Origin: SEAL01 sp032153715
Lineage (GTDB): Bacteria; Patescibacteriota; Saccharimonadia; Saccharimonadales; Saccharimonadaceae
Assembly: GCA_032153715.1 (NCBI GenBank)
Contig: JALDYR010000004.1
Span: 94,429-158,428, forward strand
Length of the DNA stretch: 64,000 nt
Direction: 5' to 3'
In this document: positions 1 to 8,000 of the stretch, piece after piece
How the letters are laid out: each line of letters begins with the position of its first letter
How positions within the stretch are numbered: the stretch's first letter is position 1
Notes under the pieces: model-generated
Databases searched by the model: none
Told to the model about the DNA's origin: nothing
The model's input: only the letters and a program-made list of their open reading frames with translations
Made by a program: the position numbers and the translations under genes

Positions 1-1
1 G

Positions 2-1117
2 GTCGCAAAGGCAGGTCGTGTATGGTCTGAGCAGTACGCAATTCGTCAGCCAATTCAGCCGGAATACGCGACGGATTTGCTGTATTACTATATGAGCGAA
101 AATGGCTACCTGTATAAAGCAACATATAAAGGCTATAATGGCCAGATATCTACCCTCGCTGCTGATGCCTTTGGTATTCGGACCAATAACACCTGCAAGT
201 CTGCCTATCAAAGTATTACGGTGGATGATGCGAAGATGTCACCGTCATTCGGGCAGTGCGGTGGTAGTTATAAGTTGTTTTTTGAACAACCTTCAGGCGA
301 CCTGCCAGAGCTGGCAAAGCGCTGGGACGACAAGCAGGAGTGGGTGCGGCCATCAATTAACCGCCCAATTGTTGGCGGCCTGAAATTTAATAGTGATGCA
401 TCAACTGATATTCAGGCAGGAAAGATTTTTTACACATTAAAAAATTATGTAGGTCAGTATGAAATAAAGATCGACACGAACAATGACGGTAATTACGATG
501 CGACTGAGGATATAAAGATCACGCATCGCCTTGATAAGATTTCGAACGATACACAGGAGATCAAGTTTGACGGTATTGATGGTGACGGTCAGCCAATTCC
601 AAAGTCACAAACTATCGGCATCAAGATCAATATCGCAAAGATTGCAGAAATTCACCTGGTAAATGCTGATGTCGAGGGCCGTGCAGGTGGCTTGGAGCTT
701 GTGCGCTTGAGCGGTGATAACGCACCAACGTTCGGCATGTGCTGGGATGATACGAAGCTAGAAAGCCTCACGAGCACTGCGCTTGCGACTGACAAGCCAG
801 ATGGCCGCAGCTGCCCATCAAGTCAGGGTGGCGTGCATGGATGGAGATATGGCACCGGCGCTTGGGGTGATATGCGTTATATCGACGACTGGGCGTATGC
901 GGCAGCAAAGGTTGATGGAACGGCAGAAATTCATTATCCAGAAGCGCAGATGACGGCGGCAGCTACGACTCCAGAGCGCCGAAATATTGGGTTAATTATT
1001 GCCGGTGTAACGGGTATATTGGCGATGATCGGTGTATTTGTGGCAGTCAGGATCTGGCGTCATCACCGTGCACTCAAAAAATATCAGCCGCCGCAACCAC
1101 CAAAATTTACCCCTTAA
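2..1117 (+). CDS. C-terminally anchored surface protein, 5' end outside window
   Basis: The reading frame is open from the left edge, so this is the 3' part of a longer gene; an internal TTG at 77 is not a convincing start. The visible ~370 residues are mostly extracellular-type sequence with scattered cysteines (NNTCKSAY, SFGQCGG, FGMCW, GRSCPSS) and a stretch with Asp/Asn-rich calcium-binding character (DTNNDGNYDATED, residues ~160-175 of the visible part). Near the C-terminus is one membrane segment (NIGLIIAGVTGILAMIGVFV) followed by a basic tail (RIWRHHRALKKYQ) and a Pro-rich end, the topology of a membrane-anchored surface protein with its C-terminus inside. I do not recognise the family. 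Its last 11 bases overlap the convergent psiE-like gene. Confidence 0.75.
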   Translation, partial: VAKAGRVWSEQYAIRQPIQPEYATDLLYYYMSENGYLYKATYKGYNGQISTLAADAFGIRTNNTCKSAYQSITVDDAKMSPSFGQCGGSYKLFFEQPSGDLPELAKRWDDKQEWVRPSINRPIVGGLKFNSDASTDIQAGKIFYTLKNYVGQYEIKIDTNNDGNYDATEDIKITHRLDKISNDTQEIKFDGIDGDGQPIPKSQTIGIKINIAKIAEIHLVNADVEGRAGGLELVRLSGDNAPTFGMCWDDTKLESLTSTALATDKPDGRSCPSSQGGVHGWRYGTGAWGDMRYIDDWAYAAAKVDGTAEIHYPEAQMTAAATTPERRNIGLIIAGVTGILAMIGVFVAVRIWRHHRALKKYQPPQPPKFTP

Positions 1118-1580
1118 GTCCTTCGGTTTCTTTTTCTTCGTGGCGTTTGACATGTTCGGGCGCAAAACGAATTGCTGCAAAGCGCATGATGCCGAGCACG
1201 GAAATGATTAGTGACAGGCCAATGGCTTTCTCGAGTGTTGCGCCAGCAAACCAAAGTGTGACGAGTTCGTTTAGCATGATGACAAGCACAGTGTCGATGA
1301 TGTAGCGAACATGGACGCGTCCGTCCTTTAAATAGCCGAGCAAGGTGAGGGTGAGCTCGGTAAGTGCCAAGATAAAGACGGTGTCGAGGAGTATTGTCTG
1401 GAGGATTTCATGTAGCGGCTTGTGAATGGAGTGGATGAGGTCTGCGCCTGCTTTGATGACGCCGATAATAAGGGCGCCCACGATGATGAATAATAGGAGG
1501 TTGAGGATGATGCGAATGATGGTCGCAATCCATATACTGCTGCTTTTGAAGATTTGGTCATATTTTACACGAAATTCCAT
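1107..1580 (-). CDS. PsiE-like (phosphate-starvation-inducible family) membrane protein
   Basis: A ~157-residue integral membrane protein with four hydrophobic segments. The first is IATIIRIILNLLLFIIVGAL; the second lies around LLDTVFILALTELTLTLLGYL; the third and fourth are in the C-terminal half (IIDTVLVIMLNELV and AIGLSLIISVLGIMRFAAI). The spacing and the middle motif LTELTLTLLGYLKDGRVHVRYIIDT are typical of the PsiE/DUF family of small inner-membrane proteins, whose molecular role is unknown. I place the start at the ATG 1578-1580 (MEFRVKYD), just after a GGGAG sequence; an in-frame ATG at 1614-1616 would add 12 residues. It is convergent with the preceding gene (11-nt overlap) and divergent from yaaA. 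Confidence 0.7.
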   Translation of the reverse strand: MEFRVKYDQIFKSSSIWIATIIRIILNLLLFIIVGALIIGVIKAGADLIHSIHKPLHEILQTILLDTVFILALTELTLTLLGYLKDGRVHVRYIIDTVLVIMLNELVTLWFAGATLEKAIGLSLIISVLGIMRFAAIRFAPEHVKRHEEKETEGLKG

Positions 1581-1626
1581 ACTCCCATTATGAACACGAA
1601 AGCCTATCAGCGCCAAACAAACCGGC

Positions 1627-1632
1627 TATAAT
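1627..1632 (+). promoter_or_regulatory. -10 box TATAAT for probable leaderless yaaA mRNA
   Basis: A consensus TATAAT ends 6 nt before the yaaA ATG at 1639, so the expected transcription start falls on or next to the start codon. No Shine-Dalgarno can fit. The same arrangement recurs at 6446, 9905, 15744, 37441(-), 41258(-) and 58212. Confidence 0.65.
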
Positions 1633-1638
1633 AGAAAA

Positions 1639-2394
1639 ATGATTAGTATCTTGGCGCCATCAAAGACAATGGATATGACACCCGTTGAAGCGTCCGTCCG
1701 GGCAACTATGCCGTATTTTTCGCAGCAGGCAGGGCAGATTGCTAAAGCAGTGCGCAAGAGCGGCGATATTGCCACACTTATGCATGTCAGCGAAGCAATC
1801 GCTAGGCGTGTTGAAACGATGTATGAAACGTGGGGAAGTCAAACGAAGTCGTGTATCTATGCGTATCGCGGTGATGTCTATAAGGGATTTTATGCTGACA
1901 CGCTCGGTCAAGATGACCTAACGTGGGCGCAGGAGCACATTGCGATCATGAGTGGACTATACGGAGTGTTGCGTCCGCTTGACGCGATTTCGCAGTATCG
2001 ACTAGAAATGAAGGCGAACCTGTCAGTTGGCGATAACAAGAATCTCTATGTTTTTTGGGGCGACCAATTAGCGCGCTTTATTGACGAGCAGGCCGATGGC
2101 GTCGTCTGTGTATTGTCTTCGGATAAGTACGCCCGACCGGTAACACGGTTCAGTCACAGCCGGATTGTGACACCAGTCTTTATGGATCACAAGCCAAATG
2201 GTACGGTTGGACCCGTGCCAATCTATAGCAAAATGATGCGCGGCGTTATGGCAAAGTGGATTATCGATCACCGCGTCGACACGCCGGAAAATCTGGCGCG
2301 GTTCACTGGTTTTGGATACCGGTACGATGCGTCGCGCAGCAGTCGGGACAAGCCGGCATTTGTCCGTGATGTCATGACTCCGCTTGTCTTTTAG
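1639..2394 (+). CDS. yaaA: Peroxide stress protein YaaA family (UPF0246)
   Basis: A 251-residue protein matching the YaaA/UPF0246 family in length and motifs: the N-terminal ISILAPSKTMD (family form: hxISPAKTLD), YRGDVYKGF (~75-83), MSGLYGVLRPLDAI (~104-117), YRLEM, and LSSDKYARPV. In E. coli YaaA limits intracellular free iron during peroxide stress and binds DNA; that role is family knowledge, not visible here. It is a single gene with its own -10 box directly before the ATG and no SD. The gene ends 47 nt before the pilin-like gene. Confidence 0.85.
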   Translation: MISILAPSKTMDMTPVEASVRATMPYFSQQAGQIAKAVRKSGDIATLMHVSEAIARRVETMYETWGSQTKSCIYAYRGDVYKGFYADTLGQDDLTWAQEHIAIMSGLYGVLRPLDAISQYRLEMKANLSVGDNKNLYVFWGDQLARFIDEQADGVVCVLSSDKYARPVTRFSHSRIVTPVFMDHKPNGTVGPVPIYSKMMRGVMAKWIIDHRVDTPENLARFTGFGYRYDASRSSRDKPAFVRDVMTPLVF

Positions 2395-2441
2395 GCGGTT
2401 CCTTGGTCGCTGTTGTCTGAGGTGATAAACTGGTATTGCTT

Positions 2442-2975
2442 ATGTTAAAAATGAAAACTTCCAGTCGTGGTTTCACAATCGTCGAACTTTTAATTGTTAT
2501 TGTGGTGATTGGAATCCTTGCGTCGATCATTATCGTGGCGTTTAATGGCGTCCAGCAGCGCGCCGCCGACACCAAGCGTCAGTCGGATATGGCGACGTTG
2601 TCAAAAGCGATTCGGGCGGCACGTATTAATAGCGACCAGTCACTGGGTGCGATATCGGGTAGTTATTGGTCGATGGGCTCTTGCATTGGTACTGGCGCTG
2701 GACAAAATCCGAGTGCTATCGAGCCGAAAGATTTGCCTAAAACGCATGGTTGCTGGGTCCGATATTATACAATGTTGGCGCAGGTTGGCGCTGCGGCAAA
2801 TATGAATCTGAACGGCTTGCGCGAAGGTGATACGCGTGGCAATCCATATACCTTTGATGAAAACGAAGGGGAAGCCGGTGATTTTTGCCGTACGGATAGC
2901 GCTATGCGCTACTTTACCGGAGATGGCATCACTATGGGTGTGGGCCCGGCAATTCCAAAATACTTTACTTGTTAG
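2442..2975 (+). CDS. Type IV pilin/pseudopilin-like protein with prepilin methylation motif
   Basis: About 177 residues with a short basic leader (MLKMKTSSR) followed by the prepilin peptidase site G|FTIVELLIVIVVIGILAS, including the conserved Glu at mature +5 and a ~22-residue hydrophobic helix. The C-terminal globular part contains four cysteines (GSCIGTG, HGCWVRY, GDFCRTD, YFTC-end), suggesting two disulfides as in many minor pilins. It would be processed by a prepilin peptidase and inserted in a type IV pilus or a related filament, which Saccharibacteria use for twitching and host contact. Start: ATG 2442 or 2451; both precede the basic leader, and no SD is evident. There is no assembly gene nearby, so it is an orphan pilin locus. 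Its 3' end overlaps the metK promoter. Confidence 0.85.
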   Translation: MLKMKTSSRGFTIVELLIVIVVIGILASIIIVAFNGVQQRAADTKRQSDMATLSKAIRAARINSDQSLGAISGSYWSMGSCIGTGAGQNPSAIEPKDLPKTHGCWVRYYTMLAQVGAAANMNLNGLREGDTRGNPYTFDENEGEAGDFCRTDSAMRYFTGDGITMGVGPAIPKYFTC

Positions 2976-2993
2976 ACGTCGCGCTGGTATACT
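2964..2993 (+). promoter_or_regulatory. Promoter of the metK riboswitch transcript
   Basis: TTTACT (2964-2969), an 18-nt spacer and TATACT (2988-2993) lie directly upstream of the SAM-I aptamer. The -35 element is inside the end of the pilin-like gene, so the start of transcription is expected near 3000. Confidence 0.55.
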
Positions 2994-3010
2994 TGGTTTA
3001 TTAACAACCC

Positions 3011-3116
3011 AAATATCAAGAGAGCGACGAGGGATTCTGGTCCGACGACTCGCCGGCAACCTGCAGTAAAACGTAAGGTGCTACTTCCAGCCTGATGTGA
3101 TTCAGGAAAGATATTT
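3011..3116 (+). ncRNA. SAM-I (S-box) riboswitch aptamer upstream of metK
   Basis: The sequence carries the SAM-I core in order: ATCAAGAGAG, GAGGGA, GGTCCGA, GCCGGCAACC, AAGGTGCTA-TTCC and GGAAAGAT. P1 is formed by 3011-3017 (AAATATC) and 3110-3116 (GATATTT). SAM-I RNAs bind S-adenosylmethionine and shut off methionine/SAM genes; here the controlled gene is metK, the enzyme that makes SAM, so this is direct feedback. An alternative pairing of 3103-3111 (CAGGAAAGA) with 3132-3140 (TCCTTTCTG), eight of nine positions including one wobble, could act as antiterminator when SAM is absent. Confidence 0.92.
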
Positions 3117-3128
3117 TCTTCGAGAAAT

Positions 3129-3173
3129 AACTCCTTTCTGATGCACATCGGGGCAGATAGAGAGGAGTTTTTT
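3129..3173 (+). terminator. Riboswitch expression platform: intrinsic terminator that contains the metK SD
   Basis: An 11-bp stem pairs 3129-3139 (AACTCCTTTCT) with 3159-3169 (AGAGAGGAGTT; one G-U pair) and is followed by TTTTTT. The 3' arm is also the metK Shine-Dalgarno (GAGAGGAG, 7 nt before the ATG), so the OFF fold would both terminate transcription and hide the ribosome site. Confidence 0.85.
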
Positions 3174-3174
3174 C

Positions 3175-4161
3175 ATGTCTGTACAATCTACTAATTATCG
3201 AACCGCCGAAAGCGTATCGCCAGGGCATCCAGATAAAATTGCCGATCAAATTAGCGACGCAATATTAGATGTACACTTAGCCGAGGATCCGCTAGCGCGT
3301 GTTGCCGTTGATATTGCGGGTGGCCATGGTAAGTTATTTGTCACCGGTGAAGTAACTTCACGCGCGACGGGCGTTGATATTCCTGCGATCGTACAGCGGT
3401 TGGCGGGTGGCGTTGAGCTAATCGAAAACATTGCTCGTCAAAGTCCTGAAATCGCTCAAGGGGTCGATACGGGCGGTGCGGGCGACCAAGGTATTGTCGT
3501 TGGCTATGCGACGAGTGAAACGCCGGAGTTACTGCCGCTAGAAGTAGTGCTGTCGCGCAAGCTAAATCAGCGATTATATGAAAAATGGCCATACGACGGC
3601 AAGACGCAAATCACGCTCGATGAACGCAGTGGAATTGCCGGTGTGGTAGCAAGTTTTCAACACGCACCGGCCTTAGAGTTGCGTAGCATTATTAATCAAT
3701 GGCTTGAACAGTACGATACTGTTGATCACGTTACGGTTCATGCTAATCCAGCAGGGGATTGGGGTATTGGCGGATTTGACGCAGATGCTGGGCTGACCGG
3801 CCGTAAGTTAGCAGTTGATAATTATGGGCCACGGATCCCGGTTGGCGGCGGCGCATTTAGCGGTAAGGATCCCAGTAAGGTTGATCGCAGCGCTGCGTAT
3901 GCTGCTCGACAAGTGGCGATTCACTATTTGCACGAGCGCCAGGCGAGTGAGGTATTTGTTCGCATTGCGTATGCAATTGGTGTCGCCGAGCCGCTCGAGC
4001 AAACGGTGATTATTGATGGCGTGGCGGAGCGAATTACAGGTTTTGACCTAACGCCGAATGGTATTATTGAACGCTTGAACCTGCGTCGACCAATCTACGA
4101 GCAGACAGCACGCTATGGTCATTTTGGTCATGGGTTTGACTGGGATGATAAAAGGGCGTAG
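3175..4161 (+). CDS. metK: S-adenosylmethionine synthetase, compact form
   Basis: Makes SAM from methionine and ATP. 328 residues, shorter than the usual ~380-400, yet the key motifs are present: SPGHPDKIADQISDAILD (methionine/ATP site, residues ~15-32), FVTGEVTS, GAGDQGIVVGYA (~100-111), NPAGDWGIGGFDADAGLTGRK (~190-210) and the phosphate-binding loop GGGAFSGKDPSKVDRSAAY (~224-242), then ARYGHFGHG near the C-terminus. The canonical GGP of the third motif reads GGF. The start is fixed by a strong SD inside the riboswitch terminator arm. The gene is followed after 9 nt by two unknown paralogs that may share its transcript and therefore its SAM control. Confidence 0.95.
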   Translation: MSVQSTNYRTAESVSPGHPDKIADQISDAILDVHLAEDPLARVAVDIAGGHGKLFVTGEVTSRATGVDIPAIVQRLAGGVELIENIARQSPEIAQGVDTGGAGDQGIVVGYATSETPELLPLEVVLSRKLNQRLYEKWPYDGKTQITLDERSGIAGVVASFQHAPALELRSIINQWLEQYDTVDHVTVHANPAGDWGIGGFDADAGLTGRKLAVDNYGPRIPVGGGAFSGKDPSKVDRSAAYAARQVAIHYLHERQASEVFVRIAYAIGVAEPLEQTVIIDGVAERITGFDLTPNGIIERLNLRRPIYEQTARYGHFGHGFDWDDKRA

Positions 4162-4170
4162 CATCTAAAT

Positions 4171-4806
4171 ATGTCAAAAGAGTTTCAGCGTATTCCGGTA
4201 GATAGTGGCCCAACTCCCGAACAACTTTTTAAGCTTGCTGCAGTCTGTGTTGCTGATGCGGCTCGGAGTGATAGCCTGAGAATCCACAAGACTCGTCAGC
4301 GAGCTCGACTGTGGTCGTATGATGCAACGGCGAATGAATATCCTAATTTTCGAACAATTGACACGAAGCCAATTCCACACGAACAATTTAGAGTATTTGG
4401 GATTGTTGCGCGGCGGACGATTGCCCTGCAGGACAAAGATCAGTTAGAGTATTTTGCTCCAAATCGAATGTGGGGTTTGCGATTTGCGACGGAATCTCAG
4501 CACCGGGCTAATCCTGACCAGCCCGAGCTTTGGAATAAAAATAGAGTCGTCTATCAATTTGAATGGAGCTCTGAAGAGACGCTTACGGCGCAGCGGACCC
4601 TGAAGATGTTCGAGAGCTATACTGAAGTACTTGCCGGTGAGCAGAGTACTGAAGACGAGATAACCGACGCCCTCAAAGGAGGCGTTCACCAGAAGCTAAT
4701 TACATCATCGCTTGAGCCCGTAGGGGTCGAAGAGTGCGAGCGGCTAATTGCTTCCGGTATAACTCCGCTATCGATTAACGAACTCATTCAAGAGCAGGCG
4801 GCATAG
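4171..4806 (+). CDS. Unknown protein, tandem paralog 1
   Basis: A 211-residue soluble, charged protein that I do not recognise. It shares an order of motifs with the next gene: PTPEQLFKLAAVCVADAARSD versus PTPRQVAKLATIAVACAKRHD near the N-terminus, then a WGLRF/WNMRL element, and VVYQFEW versus SVYNFDW. The two are therefore tandem duplicates that have diverged strongly. No signal peptide or membrane segment is visible. It starts 9 nt after metK with no clear SD, so translation may be coupled and transcription may be governed by the SAM riboswitch. The C-terminal third (EDEITDALKGGVHQKLI..) is predicted helical by composition only. Confidence 0.7.
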   Translation: MSKEFQRIPVDSGPTPEQLFKLAAVCVADAARSDSLRIHKTRQRARLWSYDATANEYPNFRTIDTKPIPHEQFRVFGIVARRTIALQDKDQLEYFAPNRMWGLRFATESQHRANPDQPELWNKNRVVYQFEWSSEETLTAQRTLKMFESYTEVLAGEQSTEDEITDALKGGVHQKLITSSLEPVGVEECERLIASGITPLSINELIQEQAA

Positions 4807-4808
4807 TT

Positions 4809-5372
4809 ATGAAAAACCCGGAACGTTTTGGACTTGAGGATGCGCCTACTCCACGACAGGTCGCAAAGCTGGCGACGATAGCTGTCGCCTGTGCGAAGCG
4901 GCATGATACTTTCGAACAGCTCGAGCTGTCATCGGGAATGCAGTGGCGTATGGCTCCGATCGTCACGAATAGTTTGCATGAATTTAATGATCAGGTGATT
5001 GAAAACTCTCGAAACACTGCCTTCTTCATTAATTTTATTAGATCGGGAGCCTGGAATATGCGGCTCATTCAAGGAATTCACACAGAGCCGAATGACAAAT
5101 CAACCCCTCGTTATGGCGCGAGTAGTGTTTATAATTTTGACTGGAATTCTAATGAGGTGGTGTGCGCAACTAAAGAGCCGCGCAATAGGGGAGACGTAAT
5201 CGCGCAGCGCCCGCTTGAGTTCGTGAGTATGTTCGCCCCCGATACGCTTGCTTCGGAGTGGGATGTCCGCCAGCAACTAGAAACGGTGACGCGTAGCGAT
5301 CTGGACTATTTGATTGAAGACGTGAGCGAGCAGGTGGCACGCTACGACTACGAGCATTCGTTGTCAATTTGA
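4809..5372 (+). CDS. Unknown protein, tandem paralog 2
   Basis: A 187-residue soluble protein, divergent paralog of the preceding gene (shared PTP..hhKLA helix near residue 14, a W.MR.h element near residue 80, and a YNFDWNSNE motif near residue 110). It begins only 2 nt after the stop of its neighbour, which implies translational coupling in one operon with metK upstream. No catalytic motif is evident, and the function is unknown. The following spacer carries an independent promoter (5386-5414) for the DUF4868 gene, so the metK operon most likely ends here. Confidence 0.7.
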   Translation: MKNPERFGLEDAPTPRQVAKLATIAVACAKRHDTFEQLELSSGMQWRMAPIVTNSLHEFNDQVIENSRNTAFFINFIRSGAWNMRLIQGIHTEPNDKSTPRYGASSVYNFDWNSNEVVCATKEPRNRGDVIAQRPLEFVSMFAPDTLASEWDVRQQLETVTRSDLDYLIEDVSEQVARYDYEHSLSI

Positions 5373-5385
5373 TTGATATATGTAG

Positions 5386-5414
5386 TTGTCAGTTTATAGC
5401 ACAACGACTACAAT
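5386..5414 (+). promoter_or_regulatory. Promoter of DUF4868 gene
   Basis: TTGTCA (5386-5391), exactly 17 nt, then TACAAT (5409-5414). A short leader of about 30 nt would precede the ATG at 5451. Confidence 0.65.
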
Positions 5415-5450
5415 ACTACACAGTTGTAAATCAAAAACGAAAGTTAGAAT

Positions 5451-6437
5451 ATGGAATCTGAAACACGCGAACCTACTGATATTTTTTTGTGGGCAAATAA
5501 TACTGATGGTATCAAAAAAGAGCTCGACGTCGAGTTTTTCTTGTTCAATAAAAACTACACACCGTACAGTACGAATTTCTCAAGCGAGCTCAATGCGCAG
5601 ATCAAGCCGCTGTTTTTGTTTGACCTGATCAACTTCGTCAACCTTGGCGCCGGTACAGGCTTGTCAGTTCGCGACTTTGAAATGTCTGACGGTGAAGAGA
5701 ATGTCTTGCTTCGTACAGACCTTGAAAAAGTAGGCCGTGCTGAAACACTGATTCACCTCATCGAACACGAACGTCACGATATGGTGGAGTTCAGCGAGCA
5801 GGAGCATGAATTCAAGCGCATCAAAGGTATTATCGCGAAGTTTTCACACAAGGATAAGCCAGACGAGGTCTTTTATAGTATCAAGCAAATCCAGCAGGGC
5901 AGTGTCCTCAAGGGCGCGACCGCATGGGAATTCCGCGATGGTAAGTTTGGTGCATTCCAGGCCGATGTCGGTTTGAAGGTACCAGATGACAACCAGGTGT
6001 TGATTATCGATAAGGATATTTTTGTCTTCAACCAGCCGAAGTTCGAAAAACTGTTCAACTATGAATACAAAAAGCAGGCTCTGGCTGACAAAAAAGTTGA
6101 AGAAATCGAAAAGTTGTTTGACCTTAGTTTTCCAGAAGGTCTTGATCTGCAGTCGCTCGTTCGCGACCGCAAGAAAATCGTAAACAAGCTGCAAAAAATG
6201 GAAATCGGTGCCGTTACACAGGAGCAGGCGGTTGAATATGCAGACAGTATGCAGCTCGAGCTCATGACTGACGACAATGGTGCAATTATTATTATGGACG
6301 GCAACGATCTGGATGTGTTCGTGAATCTGATCAACGAAGATTACATTACGAGCGAAATCACTGGCAAGCGCTACGAAATCAAGAGCAAGAAGCTGCTTGA
6401 CGATGCTGAAGGTGAGCCTCCTCGCGGCGACGTGTAG
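5451..6437 (+). CDS. DUF4868 (KwaB-like) protein
   Basis: A 328-residue acidic, soluble protein. The C-terminal signature NLINEDYITSEITGKRYEIKSKKLL and the overall layout resemble DUF4868, the family to which KwaB of the Kiwa anti-phage system belongs. In known Kiwa loci KwaB works together with the membrane protein KwaA; no KwaA-like small membrane protein lies next to this gene, so a defence role is only a possibility. It has its own promoter 37 nt upstream and is followed, 21 nt later, by a PIF1-like helicase with a separate -10 box. The family call rests on remembered motif similarity and should be treated as moderate. Confidence 0.6.
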   Translation: MESETREPTDIFLWANNTDGIKKELDVEFFLFNKNYTPYSTNFSSELNAQIKPLFLFDLINFVNLGAGTGLSVRDFEMSDGEENVLLRTDLEKVGRAETLIHLIEHERHDMVEFSEQEHEFKRIKGIIAKFSHKDKPDEVFYSIKQIQQGSVLKGATAWEFRDGKFGAFQADVGLKVPDDNQVLIIDKDIFVFNQPKFEKLFNYEYKKQALADKKVEEIEKLFDLSFPEGLDLQSLVRDRKKIVNKLQKMEIGAVTQEQAVEYADSMQLELMTDDNGAIIIMDGNDLDVFVNLINEDYITSEITGKRYEIKSKKLLDDAEGEPPRGDV

Positions 6438-6445
6438 TTAGATGC

Positions 6446-6451
6446 TACAAT
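6446..6451 (+). promoter_or_regulatory. -10 box TACAAT for probable leaderless helicase mRNA
   Basis: TACAAT ends 7 nt before the helicase ATG at 6459, leaving no room for an SD. Confidence 0.55.
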
Positions 6452-6458
6452 AGACATA

Positions 6459-7985
6459 ATGAAGCAGGGTATAGCACTTGAGATAATGCTTTCTGGTGAA
6501 AGCGTCCTATTAACCGGTCCAGCGGGAGCGGGTAAGACATATGTGCTAAATCAATTTATCAAGTTTGCCAAGCACGACGGCAAGCATGTGTCCGTGACGG
6601 CGACAACGGGTCTGGCGGCGACGCATCTTGGCGGCACGACAATTCACAGCTGGGCGGGTATCGGCGTGATGGATAGCCTGCCAAATGGTTTTGCAGACCA
6701 TATCGCTAAAGGCCGCCGTGAAATTATTGAAAAAACTGACGTGCTGATTATCGACGAGATCAGTATGTTGCATGATTATCGCCTTGATATGGTTGACGAA
6801 GCGTGCCGCCTGGTGCGTAAAAAGCCGGACGTGCCATTTGGTGGCATTCAGGTGATCATGTCGGGTGACTTCTTCCAGCTGCCGCCAATTAACCGCGGTG
6901 AGTCGCGTGGCGGCGGGTTTGTCGTCCATAGCAATGTGTGGCGCGAGCTTGATCCGGTTATTTGCTACCTAGCAGAACAGCATCGTCAGGACGACGAGGT
7001 ATTGCTTGATATCTTGAATGCGCTACGTGACGGCGGTATTCGTCGCCATCATGCCGAGAAGCTGCTAGCGCGCGTTGAAGTGCCAGTACCTGAGGGCAAA
7101 ATACTGACAGAGCTTCACACGGTAAACATTGATGTTGATCGCATGAACGAAGTGCGCCTTGATGAACTAGACGGCGATGAACTGTTTTATACGCAAACGA
7201 CCACAGGCGCGGCCAACTATGTTGAAAACCTGCAACGATCGGTTTTGGCGCCAGCAACGCTTCGCCTCAAGAAAGGCGCCCTTGTCATGGCGGTGAAGAA
7301 CGCGACCGACCGCAAATACGCCAACGGTAGCATTGGTACGGTGATTGATTTCGAACCTGCCAGCGAGTATCCTATTGTTGAATTCCAAAATGGCCGCACA
7401 GTTAGCATGATTCCCGACAGCTGGGAGCTACGCGATGGTGATAAGAAGCGCGCGAGTATCACGCAAATCCCGCTGCGCCTAGCCTGGGCGATTACAGTCC
7501 ATAAATCACAGGGTATGACGCTTGATGCAGCTCGGATTGACCTGCGCAAGGCGTTTGTCGAAGGAATGGGCTACGTGGCACTTAGTCGTGTCAAAAATCT
7601 CGATAACCTCTATCTAACCGGCATTAACCGCACAGCACTACAGGTGAGTGAAGATGCGCAAAGTATCGATGGCAATTTGCGCTCCAAAGCGGCGAATGAC
7701 GCCAAGCGCTTCGAGCACTTGGCAGTAAAAGCGGACAAGCGCAAATCGGCCCCCGAGCCAAAAAAGAAAATGCCAGGCAGTAGCGGCTGGGCGGAAAAGA
7801 TTGCGAAAATGCGCGAGACTTACCCAAAGGCGTATATGCCATGGGAGAATGCCGATGATGAGCTTTTGAAACAAGAATTTCAAAATGGCCTGTCGGTCAA
7901 AGAATTAAGTGGGAAATTAGGCCGCCACGAAGGTAGCGTGACAATGCGGCTGCAAAAACATTTTGGCGAAGACATCATCCAGTAA
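6459..7985 (+). CDS. PIF1/RecD-like superfamily 1 DNA helicase with C-terminal HTH
   Basis: A 508-residue SF1B helicase. Motif I/Walker A is LLTGPAGAGKTYVLN (~17-31), motif Ia TATTGLAATHLGGTTIHSWAGIG, motif II/Walker B DVLIIDEISML (~92-102), motif III GDFFQLPPIN, and near the C-terminal part the RecD2-type AWAITVHKSQGMTLDAA (motif V) and ALSRVKNLDNLYLTGIN (motif VI). These match bacterial PIF1-like enzymes that unwind DNA 5' to 3' and handle forks or G-quadruplexes. The last ~50 residues (ADDELLKQEFQNGLSVKELSGKLGR..) form a helix-turn-helix resembling those added to other helicases. The gene is preceded by a -10 box at leaderless spacing and followed after 15 nt by a membrane protein gene. 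Confidence 0.88.
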   Translation: MKQGIALEIMLSGESVLLTGPAGAGKTYVLNQFIKFAKHDGKHVSVTATTGLAATHLGGTTIHSWAGIGVMDSLPNGFADHIAKGRREIIEKTDVLIIDEISMLHDYRLDMVDEACRLVRKKPDVPFGGIQVIMSGDFFQLPPINRGESRGGGFVVHSNVWRELDPVICYLAEQHRQDDEVLLDILNALRDGGIRRHHAEKLLARVEVPVPEGKILTELHTVNIDVDRMNEVRLDELDGDELFYTQTTTGAANYVENLQRSVLAPATLRLKKGALVMAVKNATDRKYANGSIGTVIDFEPASEYPIVEFQNGRTVSMIPDSWELRDGDKKRASITQIPLRLAWAITVHKSQGMTLDAARIDLRKAFVEGMGYVALSRVKNLDNLYLTGINRTALQVSEDAQSIDGNLRSKAANDAKRFEHLAVKADKRKSAPEPKKKMPGSSGWAEKIAKMRETYPKAYMPWENADDELLKQEFQNGLSVKELSGKLGRHEGSVTMRLQKHFGEDIIQ

Positions 7986-8000
7986 AGGTAGACAGTAGTT

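Noticed and set aside
2640..3059. A 139-codon minus-strand frame opposite the pilin and riboswitch
   Set aside because: It crosses the pilin coding region and the SAM-I aptamer and has no start signals.
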